Of a stretch of 64,000 nt of DNA, positions 33,301 through 43,900 are shown one piece after another. The notes below the pieces were generated by a model. That model was not told the DNA's origin, did not search any database, and saw nothing but the letters and a program-made list of their open reading frames with translations. Within the stretch, counting starts at the first letter, position 1, and the number at the start of each line of letters is the position of its first letter. The position numbers and the translations under genes were made by a program. The stretch comes from Stomoxys calcitrans (Eukaryota > Arthropoda > Insecta > Diptera > Muscidae): the NCBI RefSeq assembly GCF_963082655.1, contig NC_081553.1, positions 230,713,260 to 230,777,259 on the forward strand. The letters are read 5' to 3'.

Positions 33301-33598
33301 CCCCAAGCCCTAAACTTAGTTGGATATAATGGTAGCTACGGTCAAGGGAGGATAGGGCCTATTGCGCGGGTCGTTACGTGATTGGTCGGCAAATGGTGAT
33401 AGCCCCCCAATTAAAACCGATCTGTGGAATCGACTTATTGAGACCATAATGTCCACAGTTGGTATCCCACTGAGCTTAAAATAAAACATGAAACAAAACA
33501 AAACTTCAAAATATATAAACTTGTCTAATTTTTTTAATTAACCAAGGATGAATACCTGAAGTTCAACTCAGCTTTTTTTATTGCTTTTATTAGGTTTA

Positions 33599-33604
33599 TT
33601 TATT
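33599..33604 (-). promoter_or_regulatory. AATAAA overlapping the stop codon of takeout copy 3
   Basis: The minus strand reads GAATAAATAAACC across the stop TAA, giving two overlapping AATAAA signals (33604-33599 and 33600-33595). Confidence 0.5.
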
Positions 33605-36600
33605 CTGCATAAAAATCATCATAGGAGAGTACATCAAAAACTTGAGTTATTTTTTCCGCAATTGCTTCAGAAAAAGCCTTAGATATGCCATCACTAAGGG
33701 CATTCCAGACATCTTTCCAATTGTTGTTAAGTACGTCATTAAGTGAATCCGACAATTCTTTGCTGTTAGGAACCAAGTTTTCCATATTCGCTTTCAATCT
33801 ACAAAACCAAAAAAAAAAATAAGCAACAATTCTAAAAAGTTTATCGAATAAAATTAATGGCAATCTTTTGGTAATTTAAGGTATAAGTGGCCCAAGAAAA
33901 AAGTCGTGCAACACTTAAACAGGCCACAAAACAAAATAGGTCTACACCATTACAATGGTACGGGGTATTAAACTTAGTGCATTTGTTTGTAACACCCAGA
34001 AGGAAAAGAGCTGATCGCCGATCTTTCGTCTGAGCCGATCGACTCAGAATCATTTTCTGATTCGATTTAGTTATGTTCGTCTGTCTGTCCAGGTCGCAAT
34101 TTTCATTCAATCATCTTCAGATTTGGCACAGACACTTTTTTATCCAAGAGACGAAGCCTAATGAAATTGGAAAAGAATAGTTCAGATTAGGATATAGCTC
34201 CGATATAAAGTGGTCATTTGTTAACCGATTCTTTCGAAATTTGGCAGAAAGGATTTTCTTATGACTTTAGATATAACTGGCGAATTTCATGGAAATTGGA
34301 TGAGATAGCTCCCACATATATATATCGCCCGATTTTCATTTCAAGAGCCACTGCAAGCGCATTTATTTATCAATCTTCCCAACATTTTGTACAACGCTTT
34401 CCTCAACAGCTACCTCAATGTCTAAGAAGTTTAGTTAAAATCGGTTCAGATTTGGATGCAGCCCCCCTATATATATACATATATATCACCAGATTTTCTC
34501 TTCTGCAGTTACTGCAAGCGCACTTATTTACCAATCCTCGCAAAGTTTTGCACAACGCTATCCTAGACGACTATCAATATATCTAAAGAGTTTGGTCGAA
34601 ATCGTGTTAGATGTGAATATAGCTCTCATATATATATTCCTTCGATTTTGAGCAATTTCCACTAATGTTGTCATTTGTCAACCGATTGTCACGAAAATTG
34701 GCATTGAAATTTTGGTTAAATTTTATAAAATCGGTTCAGATTGATTTTTAACTTCAATATACATCGCCATATTTGCACTTATAGAGCCGAAGTTATTCCA
34801 ATTTGTACAGGTTAGGTTAGGTTGAAAAGAGGGTGCAGATATTAATCCACCCCATGCCACTATGGACATACACCTAAGCCAGTAATCGGCTTGTTGTGCG
34901 CTCTAAAAACTATAAAGTAACCTCTAAAAGGAAAATTTTAAGTTAGTAAATGTTTAATAATTGTTTTCAATACCACTTCCCTGAGTTGGTTCATGTCTGG
35001 TATTGTGTTTCCACCTAAGTGCCGGTATCTGTAAGACGCGAAAGCCGGGCAATGACAAAGGAAATGCTCCAACGTCCCATCATCTTCCCCGCATGCCCTA
35101 CACATGCTATCACTTGCCGCACCGATTTTACATAAGTGAGCGCGTAGTCCTATGTGTACCGTTATAATACCAATAGCTATACTGTCCTCCTTTTTGCTTA
35201 CTTTCAGTAATAGCCTCGTCTTCTCACGATCTGGATCACTCCCATAGGATTTTCACCGTTTTACTGTTCCACAATGTTGCATGCGCATTCGTCGCCCATT
35301 TCCTTAACTCGGACTGCGTCGATCCGAAAGGATTCGGGTTAACTAAGTTTATTGACGGCAGTCTTCTGGCCATCACCGCCAAATCGTCTGCCCTTCATTT
35401 CCCCTTACTCCGTTATGGTCCGGCACCCAAACGATGCGGATTTTGCCATCCTCAGAGAAGGCCTTAATCTCCTTGTTATACTGTAAGACTTGTACGATTT
35501 GTACATATTTGCTCAAAATTTGATACGGATACTATAACCCATCTGAAAACCTCCGCCAAGGTCCATCAAAATTGGTTCAGAATAAGATGTAGCTCCCAAT
35601 TTGTACTTAAAGGGAAGTTGTAGGGTATTATACAGTCGGCACTGCCCGACTTTTGCATTTCCTTACTTGTTACTTATTATTCAATTTGGACCCGATATAT
35701 CACTTCTTAAAGGGTAGTTGTAGAGTATTATACAGTCGGCACCGCCCGACTTTTGCATTTCCTTACTTGTTTCTTATTATCTTATCTAAACGGTCCCAAA
35801 AGTTGTCAAACCGTTAACCAGTTTTTTCATTAATACTAATAATGATATGTTTAATACTTATTTCTTAGTGCACTCACTTTTTTGGCTCCAAATCGACCTT
35901 CATTTTGATAATTTTGGCATAATTTTTACCATTATTCCTCTTCTCCAAACGTATCTCGAACTTCGTGAATGCTGTGCAATCGACCAATTCCACCAAACCC
36001 TTACCTTTGCCATTCAAAGTAAGGAATAGAATTTTACCACTTCCCTCATATTCACCCCCCATTCTCAATGATGGCACTCTGAGATGGGCCTCAATGACTT
36101 TGGGCTTCTTGGTCCATCCGGTGGTGTTAACCACAACTGCATTTTCGAAACCATAACAAGTATAATCCAAAAATTTGAAATTAAGTTGTACGGGCGCATC
36201 GGGACTGGCACGCGATATCACCACATTGTTCTTGCTTAGGGCAGATATATTGGGCATTCCAAATTCCGGATTGCCTTTGGGGAATTTCTTGAAAAGTTCC
36301 ATAATTTTATCTCGAATGCAAGCATTGTCCCCAGCCTTGCATTTTGCAATGTCAGAAGCTGAAAAGAAATGAGACAGTTAAATAAATTTTAGAAACCCGT
36401 AATTACTCGATATTCTCTTTCTGGGATATGTGACAAGGTACAAGATTTCCATTCATTTAATTTCAAATGTAGGCTACTTCGGATCCTCTACTGAGTGTGT
36501 CAAAGACATTTGGTTAGTTAATTCACTCACGTAAGTCTGCTCCTTGGCACTGGAGCGACAAAAATATCACAATAGTCACAATCACAAAATTCTTGACCAT
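33600..36600 (-). CDS. takeout/JHBP-family secreted protein, copy 3
   Basis: The minus-strand exons are 36600-36531, 36358-35878 and 33798-33600 (70, 481, 199 nt), giving 249 residues. Exon 1 encodes a short signal peptide (MVKNFVIVTIVIFLSLQCQG, then ADL), four codons shorter than its paralogues, with GTGAGT after it. Exon 2 has PSDIAKCKAGDNAC, FPKGNPEFGMPNISALS, FKFLDYTCYGFEN, NTTGWTKKP and VDCTAF. Exon 3 has MENLVPNSKELSDSLNDVL, NNNWKDVWNAL and LSYDDFYAE. Intron 1 is only 172 bp. Intron 2 is 2.1 kb and carries a family B repeat and a LINE tail. All junctions are GT/AG and keep phase. It should be a secreted carrier of a hydrophobic ligand. Confidence 0.88.
33935..34770 (-). repeat. family B repeat in intron 2 of takeout copy 3
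   Basis: It starts 'tacaccattacaatggtac', 'gtttgtaacacccagaagg' and 'gactcagaatcattttctg'. Two or three units with 'catatatatatcgcccgatt' and 'ttcagatttggatgcagcc' follow. Confidence 0.7.
34805..35480 (-). pseudogene. LINE 3' fragment (RNase H end and C-terminal Cys/His region)
   Basis: On the minus strand, 35440-35380 reads RIVWVPDHNGVRGNEGQ (RNase H). About 35300-35000 gives a C-terminal region with SDSMCRACGEDDGTLEHFLC and CPAFASYRYRHLG. The 3' tail is (AACCT)n at 34823-34810. At least one stop and one shift disrupt it. It is a different element from the one at 25790, but with the same domain order and tail type. Confidence 0.75.
35600..35790 (-). repeat. two tandem copies of the family F terminus
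   Basis: 'gttgtag(g/a)gtattatacagtc' plus 'ggcac(t/c)gcccgacttttgca' occurs at 35627-35670 and again at 35710-35773, each followed by 'tttccttacttgtt'. This is a duplicated repeat end. Confidence 0.65.
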
Positions 36601-36646
36601 ATTGCAGTTAATTTTTTCAAAGGCAATTGCCTGCATTTCAGCCGCC

Positions 36647-36654
36647 TATATATA
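36647..36654 (-). promoter_or_regulatory. TATA box of takeout copy 3
   Basis: The minus strand reads TATATATA followed by GG, only 47 nt before the ATG at 36600. This implies a 5' UTR of about 15-20 nt, much shorter than in the paralogues. Confidence 0.5.
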
Positions 36655-36859
36655 CTAAACTAATCTTCCATAAATACAGCACTATCCAATTTATACTACA
36701 ATACAAAGTAAATAAATCATTTAACAATTCCTCAATGAAAACTTATTTGGTGAGGTTATTGAAAATTGTGTACACCAGAACAATAGAACAAGTTTATTGG
36801 TATTCAATTTGGTCGTTACGAAACTTATATACCCTTCACCAATATATCTAGTAGCCAAG

Positions 36860-37730
36860 TTGTGATAAGAGCTCAAAAACTCAATTGTGAAGATTACGAT
36901 GCGTATTCAGTTTTAAGCCTTCATTAAGCAACTCTATTGAATTATAATATGCTTTAGAAGAAAGTCTAAATTTAACCACCGAAGAGTAAAGATAAAATTA
37001 ACTTTAATTATCCTAACCTTTAAAGAAAACGTGTCCTTGGTGTGTCACTTTAATTATCCTAACAGTATACATAAGGGTGATGTATTATGTTGTTGAAAGA
37101 TCCGGACCATACATAGTGATATTGGTATTTATAAAAAAAATGGGAACTATGTCTAAAAATGACCCGATTAGACTCCAAGCGACCAACCTCCTTTTATTTT
37201 CTCCAAGCGATCAAACTTATTTTATTTTATTTTTTTTTTTTCGTTTCGAATATAGCGTTCTCTTGACTGACGGTTGAACATCTCGGATCATGGCGATCAC
37301 CAATATGTGCCACTTTATGAAGTGCTACATTAATATTTTTAGATTTTTCAAATGAAATGATGAAGTTAGTATATTAATCTGTTATGGAGGGTTCAAAAAT
37401 GTAAATAGACGGAATTATTTTACAAACAGCTTGAAACGTGATGCAATTTTCACCTTGATCTACAAGTTACTAATATTATATAGCTAAATTAATGATATTT
37501 GAGGCATACTCGCACTTTGAAATTACAGATTATCGCTAAAGCGCTGAAAGTTTTATTTCATTGAACATCTGATATCTGTATTTGAAAATGGATCCATACT
37601 GTTGTTGCTACTACTAGTACCTATTAAAGAGCTTACATACTAGTTTACAAACAAATTTCATAGATAAAGGGTTATTCATTGAGTGATTTAAGATATGTAC
37701 CGAATCGTTCAATATGCAGAAATTGATTTT
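36860..37730. other. unassigned spacer upstream of takeout copy 3
   Basis: AT-rich DNA. 'atcctaac(c/a)' and 'tgtccttggtgtgtcactt' blocks give no recognisable family. No gene seen. Confidence 0.35.
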
Positions 37731-37732
37731 CG

Positions 37733-37983
37733 GAGTGGAGCGTGGTGCGGAGTGGGGCGTGGAGCGGAGTGTGGCGTGGAGCGGAGTGGGGCGTGGAGCG
37801 GAGTGGGGCGTGGAGCGGAGTGGGGCGTGGAGCGGAGTGGGGCGTGGAGCGGAGTGGGGCGTGGAGCGGAGTGGGGCGTGGAGCGGAGTGGGGCGTGGAG
37901 CGGAGTGGGGCGTGGAGCGGAGTGGGGCGTGGAGCGGAGTGGGGCGTGGAGCGGAGTGGGGCGTGGAGCGGAGTGGGGCGTGA
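37733..37983. repeat. 17-bp minisatellite, about 15 copies
   Basis: The unit GTGGAGCGGAGTGGGGC repeats almost perfectly; variants lie only at the left edge. Because 17 is not a multiple of 3 and the unit lacks stops, several frames on both strands stay open. This explains the apparent 83-136 aa proteins here, all with a 17-residue period. Confidence 0.95.
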
Positions 37984-38039
37984 AGTCCTTTAGTACAACG
38001 GCTTCTCCCATGACTTTTGCACATACGTGTCCAATATAG

Positions 38040-38470
38040 TCAGAATCGATCAATAGCTTGACACACCTCCCATATAAACCGATCTCCTGATTTTGCTTCT
38101 TGAGCCCCCTTAAATTCAGTTCGGAATTGCTTCCGGTGTATGCTTAAGAAGGGAGGTCGAATGACATGTTTATATTGGAGATTCAGACCATACGTGGATG
38201 TTGAAGGTTATAGAAGAAGTCATTATGCTAAAACTTGGTCAAAATTTGGAAGTAAAATCGGGAGGTCGGATTATACGGGACTTGGAAGTGTTAGGAGAAG
38301 TTATGCAAATATCACCCAAATCGGATAAGAACTGGGCCCTCTAGGGGCTTAAAAAGTACAACCGGTAGATCGGTTGATATGAGGCTATAAACGATTATGG
38401 ATTGATTAAGACTATACTTTACATAATGTTGGAGGTCATAAAATAAACCGGAAAGAGTCTCAATAAATCA
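38040..38470 (-). repeat. decayed family A repeat
   Basis: 'ctcccatataaaccgatctc' at 38068 and reverse-type units ('aagtacaaccggtagatcgg') mark a rearranged relic, partly in opposite orientations. Confidence 0.45.
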
Positions 38471-38659
38471 ATTCAGGAGATTGTTTTATATGGGGTCGTT
38501 GTAAGGATATAGCCCTATATAGATGGCGATCAATTATACGTATAATCGGAGTTGAATATTGCTTGATGTAGTAAACGTAATGACAAAATTAATATGTCAC
38601 TTCATAAGGCACGGTGTGTAAAAGAAGAAAATTTAACAATAAATAGTCGATTTAAATGT

Positions 38660-38775
38660 ATAGGAGCAGGAACGTAGAGCGGAACGGAGCAAAAAAAAAA
38701 AAATGCCGGAACGGAGCGGAAAAATTATTGCCGGACGGAAGTGTAGCGGAGCGGAAAAAAGGAACCCGCTCCGTA
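38660..38775. repeat. short CGGAGCGG-rich block
   Basis: 'cggaacggagcggaaaaatt', 'agtgtagcggagcggaaaaa' and similar motifs, with a run of 13 A, echo the minisatellite 700 bp away. It is probably a diverged or precursor array. Confidence 0.45.
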
Positions 38776-38779
38776 TCCT

Positions 38780-39780
38780 TGTATATTCTTGATCATCTTG
38801 ACATTCTTAGTCGATCTAGTCATGTCCATCCCTCCGTCTGTAGGAATCACGATAGCGGTCGAACGAATAATGATATCCGGTTGATATATTCCACAGATAT
38901 TTCTTGTAAATGTATGTCGTTGGGGATTGCAAATTGCCTACATCGGTTCAGATTTGGATATAGCCCCCATATAAACCGATCCCCGATTTTAATTTCTCGA
39001 TTTTGAAAATATTTCACGCAATACGTTTATACCCTCCAACACCCACACTAAATTTCATACAGATTGGTGCATAAATGGATAAGCAAATGCAAATTCGCCC
39101 ATGAACAAATTCACATATCATATCTCAATGATAAGGGGCCTACATTTTATAACCGAGTCGAACCGCGTGCCGCAATGTGACACTTCTTTTTTGAGAATAT
39201 TTTAGATTTTTTTTAGACCTTCCAATATCAACAACAAATTTCGCAGAGACAGATATAGCCCTCATATAAAGCGATCTCCCGACTTTACTTCTTAAGCCCG
39301 TAGAAGCCTCAATTGTCATACAATTTGGCAAAATTTTGCACTGTGTGTTTAGTTACGACTACTAATAGCTGTGCCAGATACGGTCCATAACCTAATATAG
39401 CTCCTATGTAATATATAGGAGCCCCTCGAAGCCGCAATATATAACTTTCATATAAACCGGTTTCCCGATAAGACATCTTGAGCCCCTCGAAACCGCAATA
39501 TTGGCCCGATATGGCTGATTTCTTAACGTAATGTTCTGTTACGACCGTGCCAAGTACGGTTTAAATCGGTCTGTAAACTGATATAGCTCCCCTATAAATC
39601 CATCTCCCAATTAATCTTTTTCAGCCTCTACTAGCTTCAATTTGTGGCTAATTGGGCAGAAATTTGATACATAAAATATACATATGTCCTTCAACTTAAT
39701 TGATTTTTTATACATGTATGACAGAATCCATGCCAAGATCCCAAGATTCGGCTCGGCCACATTTCAACCCAATATGCCAA
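38780..39780 (-). repeat. family A repeat with a SINE fragment
   Basis: It starts 'cttgatcatcttgacattct' and 'cgatctagtcatgtccatcc'. Units with 'gatatagcccccatataaac' continue, and 'gattcggctcggccac' marks its right end near 39750. A truncated minus-orientation SINE lies at 39085-39195 ('atctcaatgataaggggcct'). Confidence 0.6.
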
Positions 39781-39989
39781 TTTTTAAAGGATGTAGCGTG
39801 TTACAACTAACATCGCTAAATCGTCTTTTTATATATACCTTTTAGGGACGGAATATTCCGTCCAAAAAAATATGATTTTTGTTCCTAAATCAAAGTTTTT
39901 TTGGCCGGTGTCGGAGTCGAGCAAAATTTTTCGACTCGGACTCCAAGCCTCCCATTCCAACTTCGTAGCCCTGGTTGGTAGTATATATA

Positions 39990-40247
39990 TGTGGGAAAAG
40001 TTTGAATGTATGTGTGTTTGGCTTTGGTAAACACAAAGACGAGTAAGCGAAGCACACAGAAATCAGTCTATCCGCAGCCGTGACGACGTAAAGACGCGAG
40101 TTAAAACCGAACGCCATTCCATTAGTTTACATTGATTACTGTTTTACTTTTCTATTGATATCAAACATTTTATTGTACTTTACTCTTAAACTTTAACTAA
40201 ATATAAATAAAATAAAGGGATTTAAAAGAAGAAGAAAAGTGTCCACA
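39990..40247 (+). repeat. 5' LTR (258 bp)
   Basis: It starts TGTGG and ends CCACA, the expected short inverted ends. It contains 'aataaaataaaggg' near its 3' side, a likely poly(A) signal. Base by base it appears identical to 45391-45648. Confidence 0.93.
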
Positions 40248-40250
40248 AAT

Positions 40251-40268
40251 TGGGGGCTCAACCGGGAT
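40251..40268 (+). other. primer-binding site, tRNA-Pro type
   Basis: TGGGGGCTCAACCGGGAT lies 3 nt after the 5' LTR. It matches the expected complement of the 3' end of a tRNA-Pro including CCA, and differs at only two positions from the well-known tRNA-Pro primer site of murine leukaemia virus. The role is priming of minus-strand DNA synthesis. Confidence 0.75.
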
Positions 40269-40960
40269 AGAGTCGACTCAGTGAACTAAAACGACGATCG
40301 GCCAATAAAAGCCGCAGTGAAAGAAGAAACCTCGCGACGCGACTCGGTCGAGACGAACGGAGTAATTCAATGGTTAATGTGGAAAGGCGACAATCAGCCT
40401 GAACGGTTAAAAAAGAAAGAAAAAGAAAGGAAAAGACTCGACGAGGAAGTATATTTATTGTCTGCATCAAGCACATCAAAAGAGAAGAAAAAAGCAGAAT
40501 AGTTTCTATCCACGAATGTCCAAGCACGGAATCACAGGTGTACAACTTCTTTAATTCTGCAACGCACACACTCTCACACAATCACGCAAAACGACGGTTG
40601 AATTTGAAAATACGGAGGTGGTTTAAATAACAACAGACGACGAGTGTATGTGTTAGTGAGAGAGAGACGGACTCTCGCAACCATACACAAAACGACGGTT
40701 AATTTTCAGAAGTGTATATGAGAACGCCGACATCCCAACGTTGTGTGTGTAGAGGCAAGTTGAGGAGAAGAGTGTGATTGTGTGTAAGACATTGTCAAGA
40801 CACCTTGGACATTTGATACAATATCTGATTTGAATTGAGTGCACGTTTATGTGTTTGTGTGCAGCGGACAGTTCTTGTGAATATAAGAAAATAAAACTAT
40901 AACAAAGACGCACACACACACTTGTGTAGAAAGAATACTCATAATAAATAAAAGAGAACC
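40269..40960 (+). other. retrotransposon 5' leader
   Basis: About 690 bp between primer site and gag start, rich in GA and CA runs ('gaaaaagaaaggaaaag', 'cacacacacacttgtg'). A 61-codon frame at 40317-40502 has no similarity I recognise. It presumably includes the packaging region. Confidence 0.6.
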
Positions 40961-43900
40961 ATGGCATGTTTAGGGGATTTTACGGCGGTTGACAATCGTT
41001 TAAGAACTGCCAAGCGTACGGTGGTGGTTGCGATGCATAAATTCATTTTTGGAAGAGAAGGAGATCGTGACAACCGAAAACGACTACGCTTGTTCGACGG
41101 CTTCGACTACGATGTAGACAGCGGAATGTATGCAAACAAAGCAACGTACATAAAGGCAAATTTGTGTCAAGCTGACCTGGTGTCGATATGTAACGCTTTG
41201 GGTATCGACTACATCGATGGTGATTTGTGTTTACACATCTTTAATAATCTGCGAAAGGGTGCAATGTTAGCTGCTGCTGTTGATGACGACGAAGACGATG
41301 ATGAAGGCGACGACGACGACGGCGAAAGCAACGAAGACGACCGCACAATAATGAGAGCAGATAGCCAAGCAAGTGTTAGAGAATCAATTGGTGGTGGTTC
41401 ACATAATGACAAGCTGTTGCTTGCAGGCGATTTGGTTCGCGAACAGTGTCTCAAAGCTGAAAGTGTTCACGTACAGCAAACAATGAATTGCGAACTGCCT
41501 AGTGGTGTAAATAGAGAGGTTTCATCGTGTCAGACGCATCAATACAATGACGTTCCCAGATTTACTTTAAATTTCCGAGATATTGAAGACTCCATTCGAC
41601 CTTTTGATGGAACTGATGACTTACCCATTGGCGCATGGTTGGATGAATTCGACGAAACTGCTTTTGTTATGGGATGGAATGACCTCCAGAAATTTGTGTT
41701 TGCTAAACGCTCATTGAAAGGGCTTGCGAAATTGTTTATATCAAGCGAACGTGGTATAACATCTTGGAGTACCCTTAAAAGCAAATTGGTAGAAGAATTC
41801 CAGTCGACGACAAACAGCGCACAGCTTCATAAACAATTGTCCGAACGACGAATCCAAAAAGGCGAAAATTACCTGGAATATCTTTTAAAGATGAAAGAGC
41901 TAGCTTCTCGAGGCAACATAGAAGACGACGCTTTGATACAATACGTAATCGACGGCATAAATGATTTAGCAACAAATAAGGCGATGCTGTATGGTGCCAG
42001 AAATCTTAAAGAGTTTAAGGAGAAATTAAGATGCTACGAGACGATGCAGGAAAAGATTAAACCAAGGTTTAATTTTAACCAAAAACAACCTGACAAGACG
42101 AAACAACCTGATAAGACGAAACAACCGGATAAGACAACAAACAAGGCCGAGAAAAAGGAGTTGTGTTACAACTGTGGCGAAAAAGGGCACACGTCCCGAA
42201 ATTGCAGCGATAAAGATAAAGGGACCAAGTGTTTTGGATGTAATGAGTTTGGCCACATATCAAAACAATGTCCGCGCAAAAATGAAAGAGCCAATATGCG
42301 ACGTTTAGTTCCTGATGACATAATGAAGAAAGTTGTTAAATTTTCTGATTTACAATACATGGCGATCTTCGATACAGGCAGCAGGTATAATGTTGTCAGC
42401 GATAAAGTTTACAATGATCTAAGAAGACCAACTCTTAAGAAATCTGATTTTTATTTGGTTGGATTTGGTGAAAGGACTCTCAACAACCGAATAAAGCCGC
42501 TGGGAAACTTCACGCATCAAGTTGAAATCGACGAGGAGGACTACCAATTGACATTCCACGTAGTTCCAGCAAATTCTATGGATATCGACGTGGTGCTAGG
42601 AAAGGATTTCTGCTCCGATGTTCGTGTTGAAATTACGGCGAATAGTTTAAAGTTCGAAAAGATCAAAGACGACGTTACCTCCCAGCAGCACAACATTATG
42701 CTCATAAGAACAGCTGACGAGCCAGAGAGTCAAGTAGACGTGAATTTAATGGCAAGTGATGGTGCAAAACGCGAAGTTATGAAGCTCATTGATAATTACA
42801 GACCTGAGAAGAACGAAACTACGAATGTCGAAATGAATATCATCCTGAGCGAAGACACTAACATATTTTCCAGACCTCGTAGATTACCAATGATTGAAAG
42901 GGAAGCAGTGGATGAGCAAGTGGACAAGTGGTTGGCTGATGGCATCATTGAGGAATCTGTGTCTGAATATAGCAGTCCAGTGGTGATGGTTAGGAAGAAG
43001 GATGGTTCGTATAGACTATGCGTTGATTTTAGACGCATGAATAAGATCATAGTTAAAGACCGATACCCCCTACCACTCATCGAAGATCAGCTAGACCGAC
43101 TGCAAGAGGCTACGGTGTTCAGCACAATTGACTTAAAGAACGGATTCTTCCACGTGAGTGTAGCCGAAGCAAGCCGTAAGTACACCTCATTTGTTACTCA
43201 CAACGGGCAATACCAGTTTTGTAAGGTGCCATTTGGTTTGTCAAACTCACCTGCTGTGTTCCAGAGGTTTATTAACACAATTTTTCGTGATTTGACACGA
43301 AGAGGTGTTGCACTTCCTTACGTCGACGACGTTATTATTCCATCGAAAGACGAAGACGAGGCCCTGCGAAATCTGAAGGAGGTAATACAAGTTTGCAAGG
43401 ATTATGGACTTGACCTAAACTTGAAGAAAAGCCAATTTTTAGTCAGACGCGTGGAATTTCTTGGCCACGTAATCGAGAATAAGCAGATATTTCCATCGAA
43501 CAGCAAGGTCGCCGCTATATTGAAATTCCCAATGCCGAAAGACGTTAAAGGGTTACAGAGTTTCCTAGGGCTTGCTAGTTATTTTAGGAAATTCATTCCA
43601 GATTTTTCAATATTGGCTAAACCTTTGAGCGACTTAACGAAGGCAGGAAGATTATTCGAGATGGGTCACGAACAGATTGCTACGTTTAACGCTTTGAAAA
43701 AGATTTTGTCAGAAGGACCCGTATTAAATATTTTTAATCAACGATACGAAACAGAAGTTCATACGGATGCATCGATGGACGGGTATGGCGCAATCTTATT
43801 GCAACGATCTCCAGATGACGACGGTTGGCATCCAGTATACTACATGAGCAGGAAGACGACGGACGCCGAAAGGAAATATTCCAGTTACGAGTTAGAGATA

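Noticed and set aside
37614..38053. Overlapping frames of 83-136 aa with 17-residue repeats on both strands
   Set aside because: They are produced by a 17-bp minisatellite without stop codons; there is no start context, splice signal or conserved domain.
40317..40502. 61-aa frame in the retrotransposon leader
   Set aside because: Highly charged GA-rich sequence in an untranslated leader, with no domain; the gag-pol start is at 40961.
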